From positions 1 through 60,982 of the forward strand of contig JACIWU010000008.1 in NCBI GenBank assembly GCA_014360805.1: 60,982 nucleotides of DNA. The letters run 5' to 3'. Shown piece by piece: positions 1-7,530 of this stretch. Under the pieces are notes generated by a model. It worked only from the letters and a program-made list of their open reading frames with translations, was not told where the DNA came from and ran no database searches. Made by a program: the position numbers and the translations under genes. The DNA comes from Chloroflexota bacterium (GTDB taxonomy: Bacteria; Chloroflexota; Anaerolineae; DTLA01). Each line of letters begins with the position of its first letter. Position 1 is the first letter of the stretch.

Positions 1-27
1 TGGTAACATAGCGCCAGGAGGCCCATC

Positions 28-101
28 GGGAGGTCGCACATTCGGTTGGCGCTGCTCTCTCGGCGGCCATCGTAGGGCAAATTGCCAATTTGCCCTACGT
101 C
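28..101. repeat. Dispersed intergenic repeat A, copy 1
   Basis: A stretch of about 74 bp nearly identical to 3697-3771. It ends in a perfect inverted repeat at 71-99 with 14-bp arms (CGTAGGGCAAATTG) around a single base. The two copies also share the preceding GGGAGGTCGCAC and GGTTGGCGCTGCTCTCTCGG stretches, so the whole unit is repeated and not just the hairpin. No T-run follows, so I do not read it as a terminator. The rest of 1-164 holds nothing else I can identify. Confidence 0.85.
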
Positions 102-164
102 TAGCGGCCCCCTGTTCTGACGGGCTGAACTGAAGATGCGAGTGTTCTATTGGAGTAGCGAGAT

Positions 165-1406
165 TCAATAGAACCCGTAGGCGCGTTCCAGGAGGGGGAC
201 GATGCGGCTCCAGTCGTATCGGCTGACGGCGAACTCCCTGGCGAGGGCGCCGAGTTGGGCGCGGCGGGCCGGATCGCGCAGGAGCGCCACGGTCTCGTCG
301 GCGAAGCGCGCCGCGCCGTCGGCGACGACGAGTTCGCGGCCCGGCGTCAGGCCGTAGCCTTCGCACCCCAGCGAGGTGGACACGATGGCCTTGCCCATGG
401 TCATGGCTTCCAGGACTTTGAGCCGCGTGCCGCCGCCCATGCGCATGGGCACGATGTACACATCAGCCGCCGCGATGTAGGGCCGCACGTCGGGGACGAA
501 GCCCGTAACCGTGATGCCGGGCCTGCTCCCCAGGGCCTGCACCGCCGGGGACGGGCGCTGTCCCACGACGTACAGATGCGCGTCGGGGATGTGCGCCTGT
601 ATCTGGGGCAGGATGGCATTGGCGAACCAGCACACGGCGTCCACGTTGGGGCGGAAATCCATCTTGCCCGTGAAGACGAGTTTCGGGCCGGGGGTGTCGG
701 CAACCGGCCCCGCGTCCGTGGGAGAATAGTTGACATAATGTGCTGCGTCTATCCCGTTGGGGACGACGGCGATGTTCGCGCTCGGCGCAAGCCGCGCCAG
801 CGCGTCGCGATCCCACTCCGACACGGCCACCACGCAGTCGGCCAGGCGGCAGATTCGGCGCTCGTACCGCGCCAGTCGCCGCCACTGGATGAGGGAATAA
901 GCCGCGCCGATCCATCGGCGGGGGCGGCGCAGGTCGGTCTCAAAGGCTCGCTTCTGGAGCAGATATTCCGCGTTGAGGTCGTCAAACACGATACGGGGGC
1001 GTCGCGACAGGCCAGCCCCGAGGGCCGCCAGGGCGTAGGGGGCCATCTCTATGCTTTCCACGTGCAGGATGGCGTACTCGGTCTCGGCGAGGGCGCGAAG
1101 CACGGCCTGGGCGAAGGCGGGTGAGTAGGCCCGTAGCGCCATGTCGGGCAGGCGCGTGGTGAGCAGAGAGAGCACCCGTTGTGCGCGCGTGCGCACCGGT
1201 GCGGGCATGATCTCTACCCGCTCGCAAATCTCGCGCAGGGCGGCCGCGTGCTGGGCCGCGTCGGGGCTGCTGGACAGGGAGTAGAGGTGCACGCGGAACC
1301 GCTCGCGCAGGCCGGCCAATAGGTTGTAGGCGCGAATCGCCATGCCCTGGTGCGGCGGGTAGGGCAGTTCCGAGGTGAGGAATAGCACGCGGGGGCGCTC
1401 GCTCAC
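165..1406 (-). CDS. Glycosyltransferase, GT4-like (GT-B fold)
   Basis: 413 residues. It is predicted to transfer a sugar from a nucleotide-activated donor to a cell-envelope or exopolysaccharide acceptor in the cytoplasm. The N-terminus (VLFLTSELPYPPHQG) is the acceptor-side Rossmann half of GT-B enzymes; the C-terminal half holds PNGID near residue 210 and GGGTRLKVLEAM near 323-334, the donor-binding motif with the conserved Glu. I chose the GTG at 1404-1406 because it overlaps the stop of the upstream glycosyltransferase as GTGA, a translational-coupling arrangement, and because the longer upstream frame only reads antisense-like sequence. The pair forms an operon. Substrate cannot be deduced. 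Confidence 0.9.
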   Translation of the reverse strand: MSERPRVLFLTSELPYPPHQGMAIRAYNLLAGLRERFRVHLYSLSSSPDAAQHAAALREICERVEIMPAPVRTRAQRVLSLLTTRLPDMALRAYSPAFAQAVLRALAETEYAILHVESIEMAPYALAALGAGLSRRPRIVFDDLNAEYLLQKRAFETDLRRPRRWIGAAYSLIQWRRLARYERRICRLADCVVAVSEWDRDALARLAPSANIAVVPNGIDAAHYVNYSPTDAGPVADTPGPKLVFTGKMDFRPNVDAVCWFANAILPQIQAHIPDAHLYVVGQRPSPAVQALGSRPGITVTGFVPDVRPYIAAADVYIVPMRMGGGTRLKVLEAMTMGKAIVSTSLGCEGYGLTPGRELVVADGAARFADETVALLRDPARRAQLGALAREFAVSRYDWSRIVPLLERAYGFY

Positions 1407-2515
1407 GTCTGGCTCATCACCTCGTGATAGACTTCCAGGGTCTGGCGGGCGGTCTTCTCCCACGAGAAGCAGGACGCGCGCGCGATCCCCTTGGCCCGCA
1501 TCTCCTCGCGCAGGCGCGGGTCGCTCAGCACGCGCCACATGGCCACCGCAATGGCCTCGGCGTCGTGGGGCGGCACCAGAATGCCGGCGTCGCCCACCAC
1601 CTCGGGCAGCGAGGAGACGTTGGAGACGATGACCGGCGTGCCGCACGCCATGGCTTCCAGCGCGGGCAAGCCGAACCCCTCGTAGAACGACGGCATGACC
1701 AGCGCGCGCGCCGTGTTGTACAGGTACAACAGGTCTTCGGGCGGAACCTGCTGGAGGAATATCACATCCTTCTGTAGCCGCAGGCGTTCCACCGCCGCCA
1801 GCGAGTCATCCACCAGCCAGCCCAGTTTTCCCACCACGACCAGTTTCGCCCCGCTGGCGTACCGTTCCAGCAGCAGGCGGAAGGCTTCAAACAGCGTGGG
1901 GAGGTTCTTGCGCGGCTCAATCGTGCTGACAAACAGGACGAACTCGTCGGAGATGCCGTAGCGCTGGCGGACGGCGGCCATGGCCTGTTCGTCGTCAACG
2001 GGGCGGAACAGGGGGTTGGCGGCCTCGTAGATGACCGAAATCTTGGACTCGGAGACGCCCAGCAGCCGCTGTAAATCCTCGGAGGTGCTCTGCGACACGG
2101 CGATGATGTGGTCGGTGTTGCGCACGGCCACGTCAATCTGGCCGTAGTAGTTGGCGCTTTCGCGGGTCATGAACTGTGGGAACAGGAGGAACGCCAGGTC
2201 GTGCACCGTGATGACCGACAGACAGTTACGGCGGAACGGCGGGATGAAATCCGGGCTGTGGAGGAGATCCAGCCTCAAGCCGCGGATCTCCGCCGGCAAA
2301 GTCCATTGTTCCAGCCGGTGGTGGCTGGGCGTCCAGACCGAGTGGCGTCGGAAGTTTGGGCGCTGCACCAATGGGGCCTTGTCCCTACGATGCTGGAGAA
2401 TCACGTACTCGTTGCCGGTGTCCAGGTTCGCCAGTTGTGAGACCAGTTGAAGAATATATTGCGCGATGCCTGCTTGGGTATAGTGCACCAGGCGCGCGTC
2501 AATCCCAATCCGCAT
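1403..2515 (-). CDS. Glycosyltransferase family 4
   Basis: 370 residues. The protein begins MRIGIDARLVHYTQAGIAQY, typical of GT4 enzymes of the mannosyl/rhamnosyltransferase type, and carries the donor-binding signature FYEGFGLPALEAMACGTPV around residues 276-294. It probably extends a polysaccharide or glycolipid on the cytoplasmic face of the membrane. The ATG at 2513-2515 follows a GGGAG Shine-Dalgarno at normal spacing; extension upstream to 2830 would run through a repeat element and is rejected. It overlaps the next glycosyltransferase by 4 bp. Acceptor and sugar are unknown. Confidence 0.92.
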   Translation of the reverse strand: MRIGIDARLVHYTQAGIAQYILQLVSQLANLDTGNEYVILQHRRDKAPLVQRPNFRRHSVWTPSHHRLEQWTLPAEIRGLRLDLLHSPDFIPPFRRNCLSVITVHDLAFLLFPQFMTRESANYYGQIDVAVRNTDHIIAVSQSTSEDLQRLLGVSESKISVIYEAANPLFRPVDDEQAMAAVRQRYGISDEFVLFVSTIEPRKNLPTLFEAFRLLLERYASGAKLVVVGKLGWLVDDSLAAVERLRLQKDVIFLQQVPPEDLLYLYNTARALVMPSFYEGFGLPALEAMACGTPVIVSNVSSLPEVVGDAGILVPPHDAEAIAVAMWRVLSDPRLREEMRAKGIARASCFSWEKTARQTLEVYHEVMSQT

Positions 2516-2750
2516 GAGCGATTTTCTCCCTGTGTTCAGATGGTTCGGCGGTTCCACCTCCCACGGCAGTGGGGGGCCAGGGATCAAATCGGGCAACATC
2601 GGCCGGTCTGACCCAGTCGTGGCGTCCTTGCACGGCCTATGATACCAGCATGGGGTGTTTCCGTCAAACGGGGGACGCCCGAGACGCGCTCCAAACTCTG
2701 TTGGTCGCGGCGTGAGCACAGGCGCGACGCACCTTGCACTGACACAAGTT

Positions 2751-2808
2751 CGTAGGGCGGCTTCCCATAGCCGCCGCGGGCGGGGGGTAGGTATGGCAAC
2801 CTGCCCTA
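2751..2808. repeat. Dispersed intergenic repeat B, copy 1
   Basis: The unit CGTAGGGCGGCTTCCCATAG followed by CCGCC and a G-rich stretch ending CCTGCCCTA. It is related to 56496-56578, 60684-60755 and 60829-60908. GGCGGCT pairs with AGCCGCC to give a small hairpin. Just upstream, 2722-2739 resembles half of repeat C (GCGCGACGCACC). The rest of 2516-2900 holds the promoter below and nothing else recognisable. Confidence 0.75.
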
Positions 2809-2829
2809 ACTCCACCGGAATATATCCCA

Positions 2830-2858
2830 TTGACGTGTGAACAAAACTGTTCTATAAT
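2830..2858 (+). promoter_or_regulatory. Sigma-70-type promoter of the winged-helix regulator
   Basis: TTGACG (2830-2835), 17-bp spacer, TATAAT (2853-2858). The start codon lies 43 bp downstream of the -10 hexamer. Confidence 0.8.
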
Positions 2859-2900
2859 ACATCTAGCCTACACCGTGCCCGAACGAGAAGGGGAAGCGCC

Positions 2901-3605
2901 GTGGCAAGGATCGTGCTGATTTCGGATGACCTGGAACTTTCGCGCGAGGTGGCCCAACGCCTGGAAGCGAAAGGCCATGTAGTCATCCCTCTGGAATGCC
3001 TGGAGTCGCGCTTCTACCAGGCGGTGCAACTGCGGCCTGACCTGCTGGTGGCCGACTTCGCCTCCATGTCGCGCGAGGCCTCCGCGGCGTTCCAGCGGGC
3101 GCTGGCCACGTTGAACCCCAAGTGCTCGGTGTTGGGCATCTTCGGCGCGTTGGACGTGGTGCGCAGCCTGCCCGCGCTGGTGGGCACCGCCGACGCCCTT
3201 GCCGCGAAACAGGCGAACCGCAAGGCCCAGCCCGCCAGCGGCGAGTACGGCTTCATGAGCCTGGACGTCCACCGCCGCGAGGTTACCATCCGCGGCGTCA
3301 GCATTCCCCTCACGCCGACCGAAACCCACATCCTGTCCATCCTGGCGGCCAACGTGGGCCGGTATGTCAGCCCCAAGTCCATCGCATCCGAGATTCAGGG
3401 GTACGAGGTGGACGATCGGGAGGCCGGCGAAATCGTGCGCGTGCACATCCACAACCTGCGGCGCAAGTTCCAGAAGGCCGGCATCGGCCCCCCGTACATC
3501 GTCAGTTCGCGCGGCAAGGGGTATCTTTTGGAGCGCCGCACGCGGCCCCGCACCGGCAGGGCCAAGGGCCTTGGCGGGCTGCTGGATTCATCCCCGTCGC
3601 GCTAG
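2901..3605 (+). CDS. OmpR/PhoB-type winged-helix regulator with degenerate receiver
   Basis: 234 residues. Residues 1-100 have receiver-like topology (RIVLISDDLELSREVAQRL, then DLLVADF with a possible phospho-Asp at D52) but lack the usual acidic pair and the conserved Thr/Lys context, so phosphorylation is doubtful. Residues 115-215 are a C-terminal winged-helix effector domain (LTPTETHILSILAAN, HIHNLRRKF, SSRGKGYLL), the DNA-binding half of PhoB-like proteins. GTG start. It has its own strong promoter and no partner kinase directly beside it. The nearest kinase is at 10606, and the c-di-GMP/subtilase block begins about 300 bp downstream, so it is a candidate regulator of that block. That link is inference. 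Confidence 0.85.
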   Translation: MARIVLISDDLELSREVAQRLEAKGHVVIPLECLESRFYQAVQLRPDLLVADFASMSREASAAFQRALATLNPKCSVLGIFGALDVVRSLPALVGTADALAAKQANRKAQPASGEYGFMSLDVHRREVTIRGVSIPLTPTETHILSILAANVGRYVSPKSIASEIQGYEVDDREAGEIVRVHIHNLRRKFQKAGIGPPYIVSSRGKGYLLERRTRPRTGRAKGLGGLLDSSPSR

Positions 3606-3696
3606 CCCGCTCGCGCAGGGGAACCCTCGCCGCTGTTACCCTAGGCGAAGGGCCTGATAGGCTAGCGTCCACGAATAGCACGAATCCGCAAATCTA

Positions 3697-3771
3697 GGGA
3701 GGTCGCACGCTCGGTTGGCGCTGCTCTCTCGGCAGTCCTCGTAGGGCAAATTGCCAATTTGCCCTACGTCC
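3697..3771. repeat. Dispersed intergenic repeat A, copy 2
   Basis: Second copy of the 28-101 unit, with the same 14-1-14 perfect inverted repeat at 3740-3768. It lies between the winged-helix regulator and the riboswitch promoter. Confidence 0.85.
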
Positions 3772-3833
3772 AGCGCGTTCCATTCACGCTGCGCGTTGCC
3801 GTGGCACGTCCCCGGTGGTCCCCAATCATGTTC

Positions 3834-3887
3834 TGCGTTAAGAAACCTGAACATTGGGCGGCCTTCGTCTTTAGACATCTTAACGCA
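3834..3887. promoter_or_regulatory. 10-bp inverted repeat, candidate operator
   Basis: TGCGTTAAGA at 3834-3843 and its exact reverse complement TCTTAACGCA at 3878-3887, 34 bp apart. The right arm ends 16 bp before the TG of the extended -10 promoter. The same 10-mer recurs at 49381-49390 in front of the Cys-rich secreted gene. Spaced half-sites upstream of a -10 with no good -35 fit an activator, but the bound protein is unknown. Confidence 0.55.
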
Positions 3888-3903
3888 CAGCCGCATTTGC
3901 ACA

Positions 3904-3912
3904 TGATATAAT
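3904..3912 (+). promoter_or_regulatory. Extended -10 promoter of the riboswitch/subtilase operon
   Basis: TGATATAAT gives the TGn extension plus a perfect TATAAT (3907-3912). No convincing -35 hexamer is visible at 16-18 bp, which suits an extended -10 or activator-dependent promoter. Transcription would begin near 3919, about 70 nt before the riboswitch. Confidence 0.7.
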
Positions 3913-3984
3913 GAGGCAGATTCACAGAAGATTCACGCCGCCGCCCCCTTGCCCGACACCCAAGCCACCAAGAGGCAACTGAAT

Positions 3985-4090
3985 AGCGGCGAGGTTCCGA
4001 TAAGGGCAAACCACGGGTGACCGTGGGACGCAAAGCTACGGGTCTTGAGGCCTCCACCCAAGATTGCCGGGCCGCCGAAGAACCTCATGT
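3985..4090 (+). ncRNA. Cyclic-di-GMP class I (GEMM) riboswitch
   Basis: The GEMM-I core is visible: GGCAAACC (4004-4011), a stem ACGG/CCGT closed by a GTGA (GNRA) tetraloop, GGGACGCAAAGC (4025-4036), then a second stem-loop containing GGTCTTG...CAAGATTGCCG. The closing helix P1 pairs GAGGTTC (3991-3997) with GAACCTC (4080-4086). In known GEMM RNAs the tetraloop docks into the P2 receptor and the ligand sits at the three-way junction. It is in the 5' leader of the SVNWG mini-gene and the two subtilases. Whether ligand turns expression on or off is not evident. Confidence 0.9.
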
Positions 4091-4101
4091 TGTTTAGGTA
4101 G

Positions 4102-4138
4102 TCCCATTCGCCCCCCCAGGGAAGCATCGGTCATGGGA
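4102..4138 (+). promoter_or_regulatory. Putative start-codon-sequestering hairpin (expression platform)
   Basis: TCCCAT (4102-4107) is complementary to ATGGGA (4133-4138), which contains the mini-gene start codon; the Shine-Dalgarno-like AGGGAAG (4118-4124) would lie in the loop. This would make control translational. It is only a 6-bp helix, and alternative pairings of the C-run at 4110-4117 with the SD are also possible. Confidence 0.35.
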
Positions 4139-4189
4139 AACGAGCCGTATCGCAACTTCGGCAGCCAGAACAGCGTGAACTGGGGATAG
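4133..4189 (+). CDS. SVNWG micropeptide (18 aa)
   Basis: A complete 19-codon frame encodes MGNEPYRNFGSQNSVNWG. It has an ATG preceded by AGGGAAG and ends 25 bp before the first subtilase start. Its last five residues are exactly the SVNWG unit arrayed at the C-termini of the two subtilases downstream, which is very unlikely by chance. The peptide has no signal sequence, so it is not exported by Sec as it stands. It lies directly behind the c-di-GMP riboswitch. Possible roles are a leader peptide for translational control, a docking or decoy peptide for whatever recognises VNWG, or the remnant tail of a deleted third subtilase. I cannot choose among these. Confidence 0.6.
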   Translation: MGNEPYRNFGSQNSVNWG

Positions 4190-4214
4190 AACCAACATCC
4201 GTAGGAGGCCGATC

Positions 4215-5798
4215 GTGAGGACCCGAATAGGTCGTTTTTACAGGCTACCCTCGTACCTGGTTCTCGTCTTGTGCCTGCTCCTTGCCACCTTGTTCCCCGC
4301 CGCGCAACCTCTCGCCCGTCCCTTGCCCGTTGACCCCGCCCTGCGCGCGCTGTTGGCGCAGGCCGACGGCGATACCCGCGTTGCCGTCATCGTGCAGAAG
4401 GCCAGCGTGTGCGACGAGGCCGAAGCCCTGGTGAGGAGGCTCGGCGGCGAAGTTGTCCGTTCGTGGACCATCATTCCGGCGTTCCTGGCGAACCTGTCGG
4501 CCGACGCCGTGCAGCAACTCGCCCGGAGCGGGCTGGTGCGCTGGATTTCGTGGGACAGCCCCATGGTGCGCCAGGACACCGGCCAGCCTGACGCGGTATC
4601 ACTCATCGGCGCGTATCTCAACGCGTACAACCCCACCATCGGCGCGACCACGGCGTGGAACTACGGCTTCAGGGGCGAAGGCATCACGGTCGCCGTGGTA
4701 GATAGCGGCATAACGCCGAAGACCGACTTCCTCGCGACCTCATACGGCCTGACGCGCACAAGCCGACTGGTAGCCAACCTGACCTTCGCCAATACGATCC
4801 TCGCCTACAGCAGCCGCGTGAACACCTCTCCGTACGACTTCTTCGGGCATGGCACGCACATCGCGGGCATCATCGGCAGCAACGCGGCCAGTTCTTCCGG
4901 TTCCTTCATGGGCGTGGCGCCGGCAGTCAACCTGGTCAACCTGCGCGTCGCCGACCTCAACGGCCGCGCCTTTGAGTCCGACATGGTGGACGCGCTCCAG
5001 TGGATTTACGAGCACCACAAGGAGTACAACATCCGCGTCGTCAACATCTCCATGAACTCGGCCACCGCGCAGTCATACCACACCAGCCCGCTGGACGCCG
5101 CGCTGGAAATCCTGTGGTTCAACGGAATCGTGGTGGTGGTGTCGGCGGGCAACAACGGCGGCGTTTCTACGATGGGCATTGTGCCCGGCATCCTGTATCC
5201 GCCGGCCAACGACCCGTTCGTGATCACCGTGGGCGCGTCCGACGACATGGGCACGCCCTATACGTGGGATGACTTCGTAACGCCCTTCTCGGCCTATGGC
5301 ATCACCGAGGACGGCTTCGCGAAGCCCGAATTGGTGGCCCCGGGCGCGCACATCATCAATCTGCTGGCCAGCCCCGACTGCACCATCGCCGTTCAGCATC
5401 CCGAGGCTCTCTATTCCAACAACTTCCTGCGACTGTCGGGCACGTCCATGGCGGCTGGCGTGGCGAGCGGGGCCATCGCCCTTTTGCTCCAGGCCCGGCC
5501 CGGCTTGAACCCCGACCAGGTGAAATGGGCGCTGATGCATTCGGCCACGCCGCTGCGGCAGCCGGGGGCGGGCGCGGGCATCCTCAATGTGTGGGCCGCC
5601 ATCAACCTCGGCAAATACGACGCGGCCAACACCGGCACCGTAGCCAGCAAACTCCTGTGGACAGGCGATGAACCCGTCAACTGGGGCAGCGTCAATTGGG
5701 GTTCGGTCAACTGGGGCAGTGTGAACTGGGGTTCCGTGAATTGGGGCAGCGTCAACTGGGGTTCGGTCAACTGGGGTTCCGTGAACTGGGGCTACTAG
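4215..5798 (+). CDS. Secreted S8 subtilase with eight-unit VNWGS C-terminal array
   Basis: 527 residues. There is an N-terminal signal sequence (hydrophobic 14-30), an I9-like propeptide (about 50-118) and a subtilisin domain with D163 (VVDSG), H212 (GHGTH), oxyanion N313 (SAGN) and S411 (GTSMA), so the full catalytic machinery is present. The last 43 residues are PVNWG followed by seven SVNWG units and a final Tyr, encoded by eight 15-bp repeats with varied synonymous codons. It lacks an LPXTG or other known sorting motif. The GTG start has a perfect AGGAGG at 6-bp spacing. It is the first large gene of the c-di-GMP-riboswitch operon. The tail could be a surface anchor, a substrate for self-processing or a recognition tag; this is not established. 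Confidence 0.93.
   Translation: MRTRIGRFYRLPSYLVLVLCLLLATLFPAAQPLARPLPVDPALRALLAQADGDTRVAVIVQKASVCDEAEALVRRLGGEVVRSWTIIPAFLANLSADAVQQLARSGLVRWISWDSPMVRQDTGQPDAVSLIGAYLNAYNPTIGATTAWNYGFRGEGITVAVVDSGITPKTDFLATSYGLTRTSRLVANLTFANTILAYSSRVNTSPYDFFGHGTHIAGIIGSNAASSSGSFMGVAPAVNLVNLRVADLNGRAFESDMVDALQWIYEHHKEYNIRVVNISMNSATAQSYHTSPLDAALEILWFNGIVVVVSAGNNGGVSTMGIVPGILYPPANDPFVITVGASDDMGTPYTWDDFVTPFSAYGITEDGFAKPELVAPGAHIINLLASPDCTIAVQHPEALYSNNFLRLSGTSMAAGVASGAIALLLQARPGLNPDQVKWALMHSATPLRQPGAGAGILNVWAAINLGKYDAANTGTVASKLLWTGDEPVNWGSVNWGSVNWGSVNWGSVNWGSVNWGSVNWGSVNWGY
5676..5795 (+). repeat. Eight tandem 15-bp repeats encoding VNWGS
   Basis: Period 15, consensus GTSAAYTGGGGYWSB. Synonymous differences between units (GTC/GTG, AAC/AAT, AGC/TCG/TCC/AGT) point to selection on the peptide and not to a recent DNA slippage event alone. 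Confidence 0.95.
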
Positions 5799-5845
5799 CA
5801 GAAGCGCGGCAATGACGCCGCAAAAGAATGGAGGTCAGAGAACGC

Positions 5846-7480
5846 ATGGTCAAAGCAGGCAGACGACTCGTGTGGAGACTGGCGCTCACGGTTGCGGTCT
5901 TGATGACCCTTCTGGCCGGGCTTGTCCCGAGTCCTGCGTCTGCCCTGCCCCCCAGGCTAGACGAAGAACTGGCGGCACGTGCAGCCCGCCCTACCGACGG
6001 CATGGCGCCGGTCATCGTGCGCGTGTACGAGGACGCGGCGTCGGTCAAGGCCCTCGTGGAGCGCCTCGGCGGCCAACTTGGTGTGGATTTGGAGTTTATC
6101 CAGGCGTTCGCGGCGCGGGTTCCCGAAAGCGCGCTGGCGACCCTTGCCAGCGACCCGCGTGTGCGCTGGGTGTCCTACGACCGGCCCATCCTGCCGCAGG
6201 ATGATGGCGAGGCCGTTGAGACCGAATGGACGCCGCGGTTGGACCGCATCGCCAACACCTACAACTTCACCATCGGCGCCGACCGCGTCTGGGCCGAAGG
6301 CATAACCGGCAAAGGCGTAACCGTCGCCGTCGTGGACAGCGGCGTGCAGTACCATCCCGACCTCCTGCGCAGCATCTTGCTGGGGTGGAGCATCTTCGCC
6401 ACGGGGCTGCCCTCCCATGTGGATCAGTACGGCCACGGCACCCACGTGGCCGGCATCATCACGGGCGATGGGATGTTCAGCGGCGGCAAGTATGTGGGGA
6501 TCGCGCCCGACGCGAAGATTCTCCCCGTGCGCGTGTGCGACGCGACAGGGGCCAGCAGCGAGTCCTCGCTCGTCGCGGGCCTCCAGTGGGTGTACTACAA
6601 CCGCCGACTGTACAACATCCGCGTCGTCAACGTCTCGCTCAATTCCGACAGCCTTGTTTCGTACCACGAAAGCCCGCTGGACGCTGCGCTGGAGATTCTG
6701 TGGTTCAACCGCATCGTGGTTGTCGTCTCGGCCGGCAACAGCCACGACGTTGTGTACCCGCCCGCCAACGATCCGTTCGTCATCACCGTGGGCGCGGTGG
6801 ACGAGCACGGCACGCGCACCACCGCCGACGACACCATCGCGCCGTTCTCCGGCTACGGCACCACACCCGAAGGGTTCTCCAAGCCCGACCTGGTGGCACC
6901 GGGCGTCAACATCGTGAGCACGCTGTCGTACACCGGCTGTCGGTTGAGCCGCGAGCATCCCGACCACCGCGTGGGCACCCGCTACTTCCGCCTGTCGGGC
7001 ACGTCCATGGCGGCGGCCGTAACCAGCGGCGCGGTGGCGCTTCTGCTCCAGGCCCGCCCCGACCTGAACCCTGACCAGGTCAAGATGCTGCTCAAAGCCT
7101 CGGCCACGCCGCTGAACCAGACCGGCGCCGGCGCGGGACTCCTGAACATCTACAGCGCCCTTCACCTGCAAGACGCGGGCACTGCCAACACGGGCACGCC
7201 CGCCTCGGCCCTTCTGTGGACCGGATCCGACCCCGTCAACTGGGGCTCGGTGAACTGGGGGTCGGTCAATTGGGGCAGCGTCAACTGGGGTTCGGTCAAC
7301 TGGGGTTCCGTGAACTGGGGCAGCGTCAACTGGGGTTCGGTGGATTGCTCCTCGGTCAATTGGGGGCGCAAGCCGCGCATCCCGGTTTCCATCAACTGGA
7401 CCTGGAATTCGCCCCGCTCGGTGAATTGGGGCTGGGCACCCGCCCGCTCGGTGAACTGGGGCGGCGACCCGCGCAAATAG
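5846..7480 (+). CDS. Secreted S8 subtilase with degenerate VNWG C-terminal array
   Basis: 544 residues and a close paralogue of the preceding gene. It has a signal sequence (about 8-33), a propeptide, and a catalytic triad at D164 (VVDSG), H197 (GHGTH) and S387 (GTSMA), with oxyanion N298. The tail begins with seven PVNWG/SVNWG units and then decays: SVDCSS, SVNWGRKP, SINWTW, RSVNWGW, RSVNWGG, ending DPRK. I chose ATG 5846 because the ATG at 5828 lies inside the GGAGG Shine-Dalgarno region; the gap to the first subtilase is 47 bp, so they share the riboswitch transcript. The catalytic domains have diverged more than the repeat tails, which implies the tail is the conserved functional feature. 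A terminator follows. Confidence 0.92.
   Translation: MVKAGRRLVWRLALTVAVLMTLLAGLVPSPASALPPRLDEELAARAARPTDGMAPVIVRVYEDAASVKALVERLGGQLGVDLEFIQAFAARVPESALATLASDPRVRWVSYDRPILPQDDGEAVETEWTPRLDRIANTYNFTIGADRVWAEGITGKGVTVAVVDSGVQYHPDLLRSILLGWSIFATGLPSHVDQYGHGTHVAGIITGDGMFSGGKYVGIAPDAKILPVRVCDATGASSESSLVAGLQWVYYNRRLYNIRVVNVSLNSDSLVSYHESPLDAALEILWFNRIVVVVSAGNSHDVVYPPANDPFVITVGAVDEHGTRTTADDTIAPFSGYGTTPEGFSKPDLVAPGVNIVSTLSYTGCRLSREHPDHRVGTRYFRLSGTSMAAAVTSGAVALLLQARPDLNPDQVKMLLKASATPLNQTGAGAGLLNIYSALHLQDAGTANTGTPASALLWTGSDPVNWGSVNWGSVNWGSVNWGSVNWGSVNWGSVNWGSVDCSSVNWGRKPRIPVSINWTWNSPRSVNWGWAPARSVNWGGDPRK
7235..7476 (+). repeat. VNWG-coding repeat array, partly degenerate
   Basis: Seven near-perfect 15-bp units followed by four more widely spaced variants whose linkers carry Arg/Pro. 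The repeated peptide is the same as at 5676-5795 and 4175-4186. Confidence 0.93.
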
Positions 7481-7494
7481 GCCAACGCTCACAC

Positions 7495-7530
7495 AACCCT
7501 CCCTACCAGAGCACAGGCAGGGTTTGTTTT
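7495..7530 (+). terminator. Rho-independent terminator after the subtilase operon
   Basis: AACCCTCCC pairs with GGCAGGGTT through one internal C/C mismatch, followed by TGTTTT. It separates the subtilase operon from the GGDEF/HD-GYP transcription unit. Confidence 0.6.

Noticed and set aside
4087-4101. A four-codon frame (MLFR) at the end of the riboswitch
   Set aside because: No SD, overlaps P1 of the aptamer, and is too short to judge.
5676-5795. 15-bp repeats considered as a CRISPR-like or VNTR array
   Set aside because: They are in frame, have no spacers and encode a conserved pentapeptide; protein-level repeats explain them.
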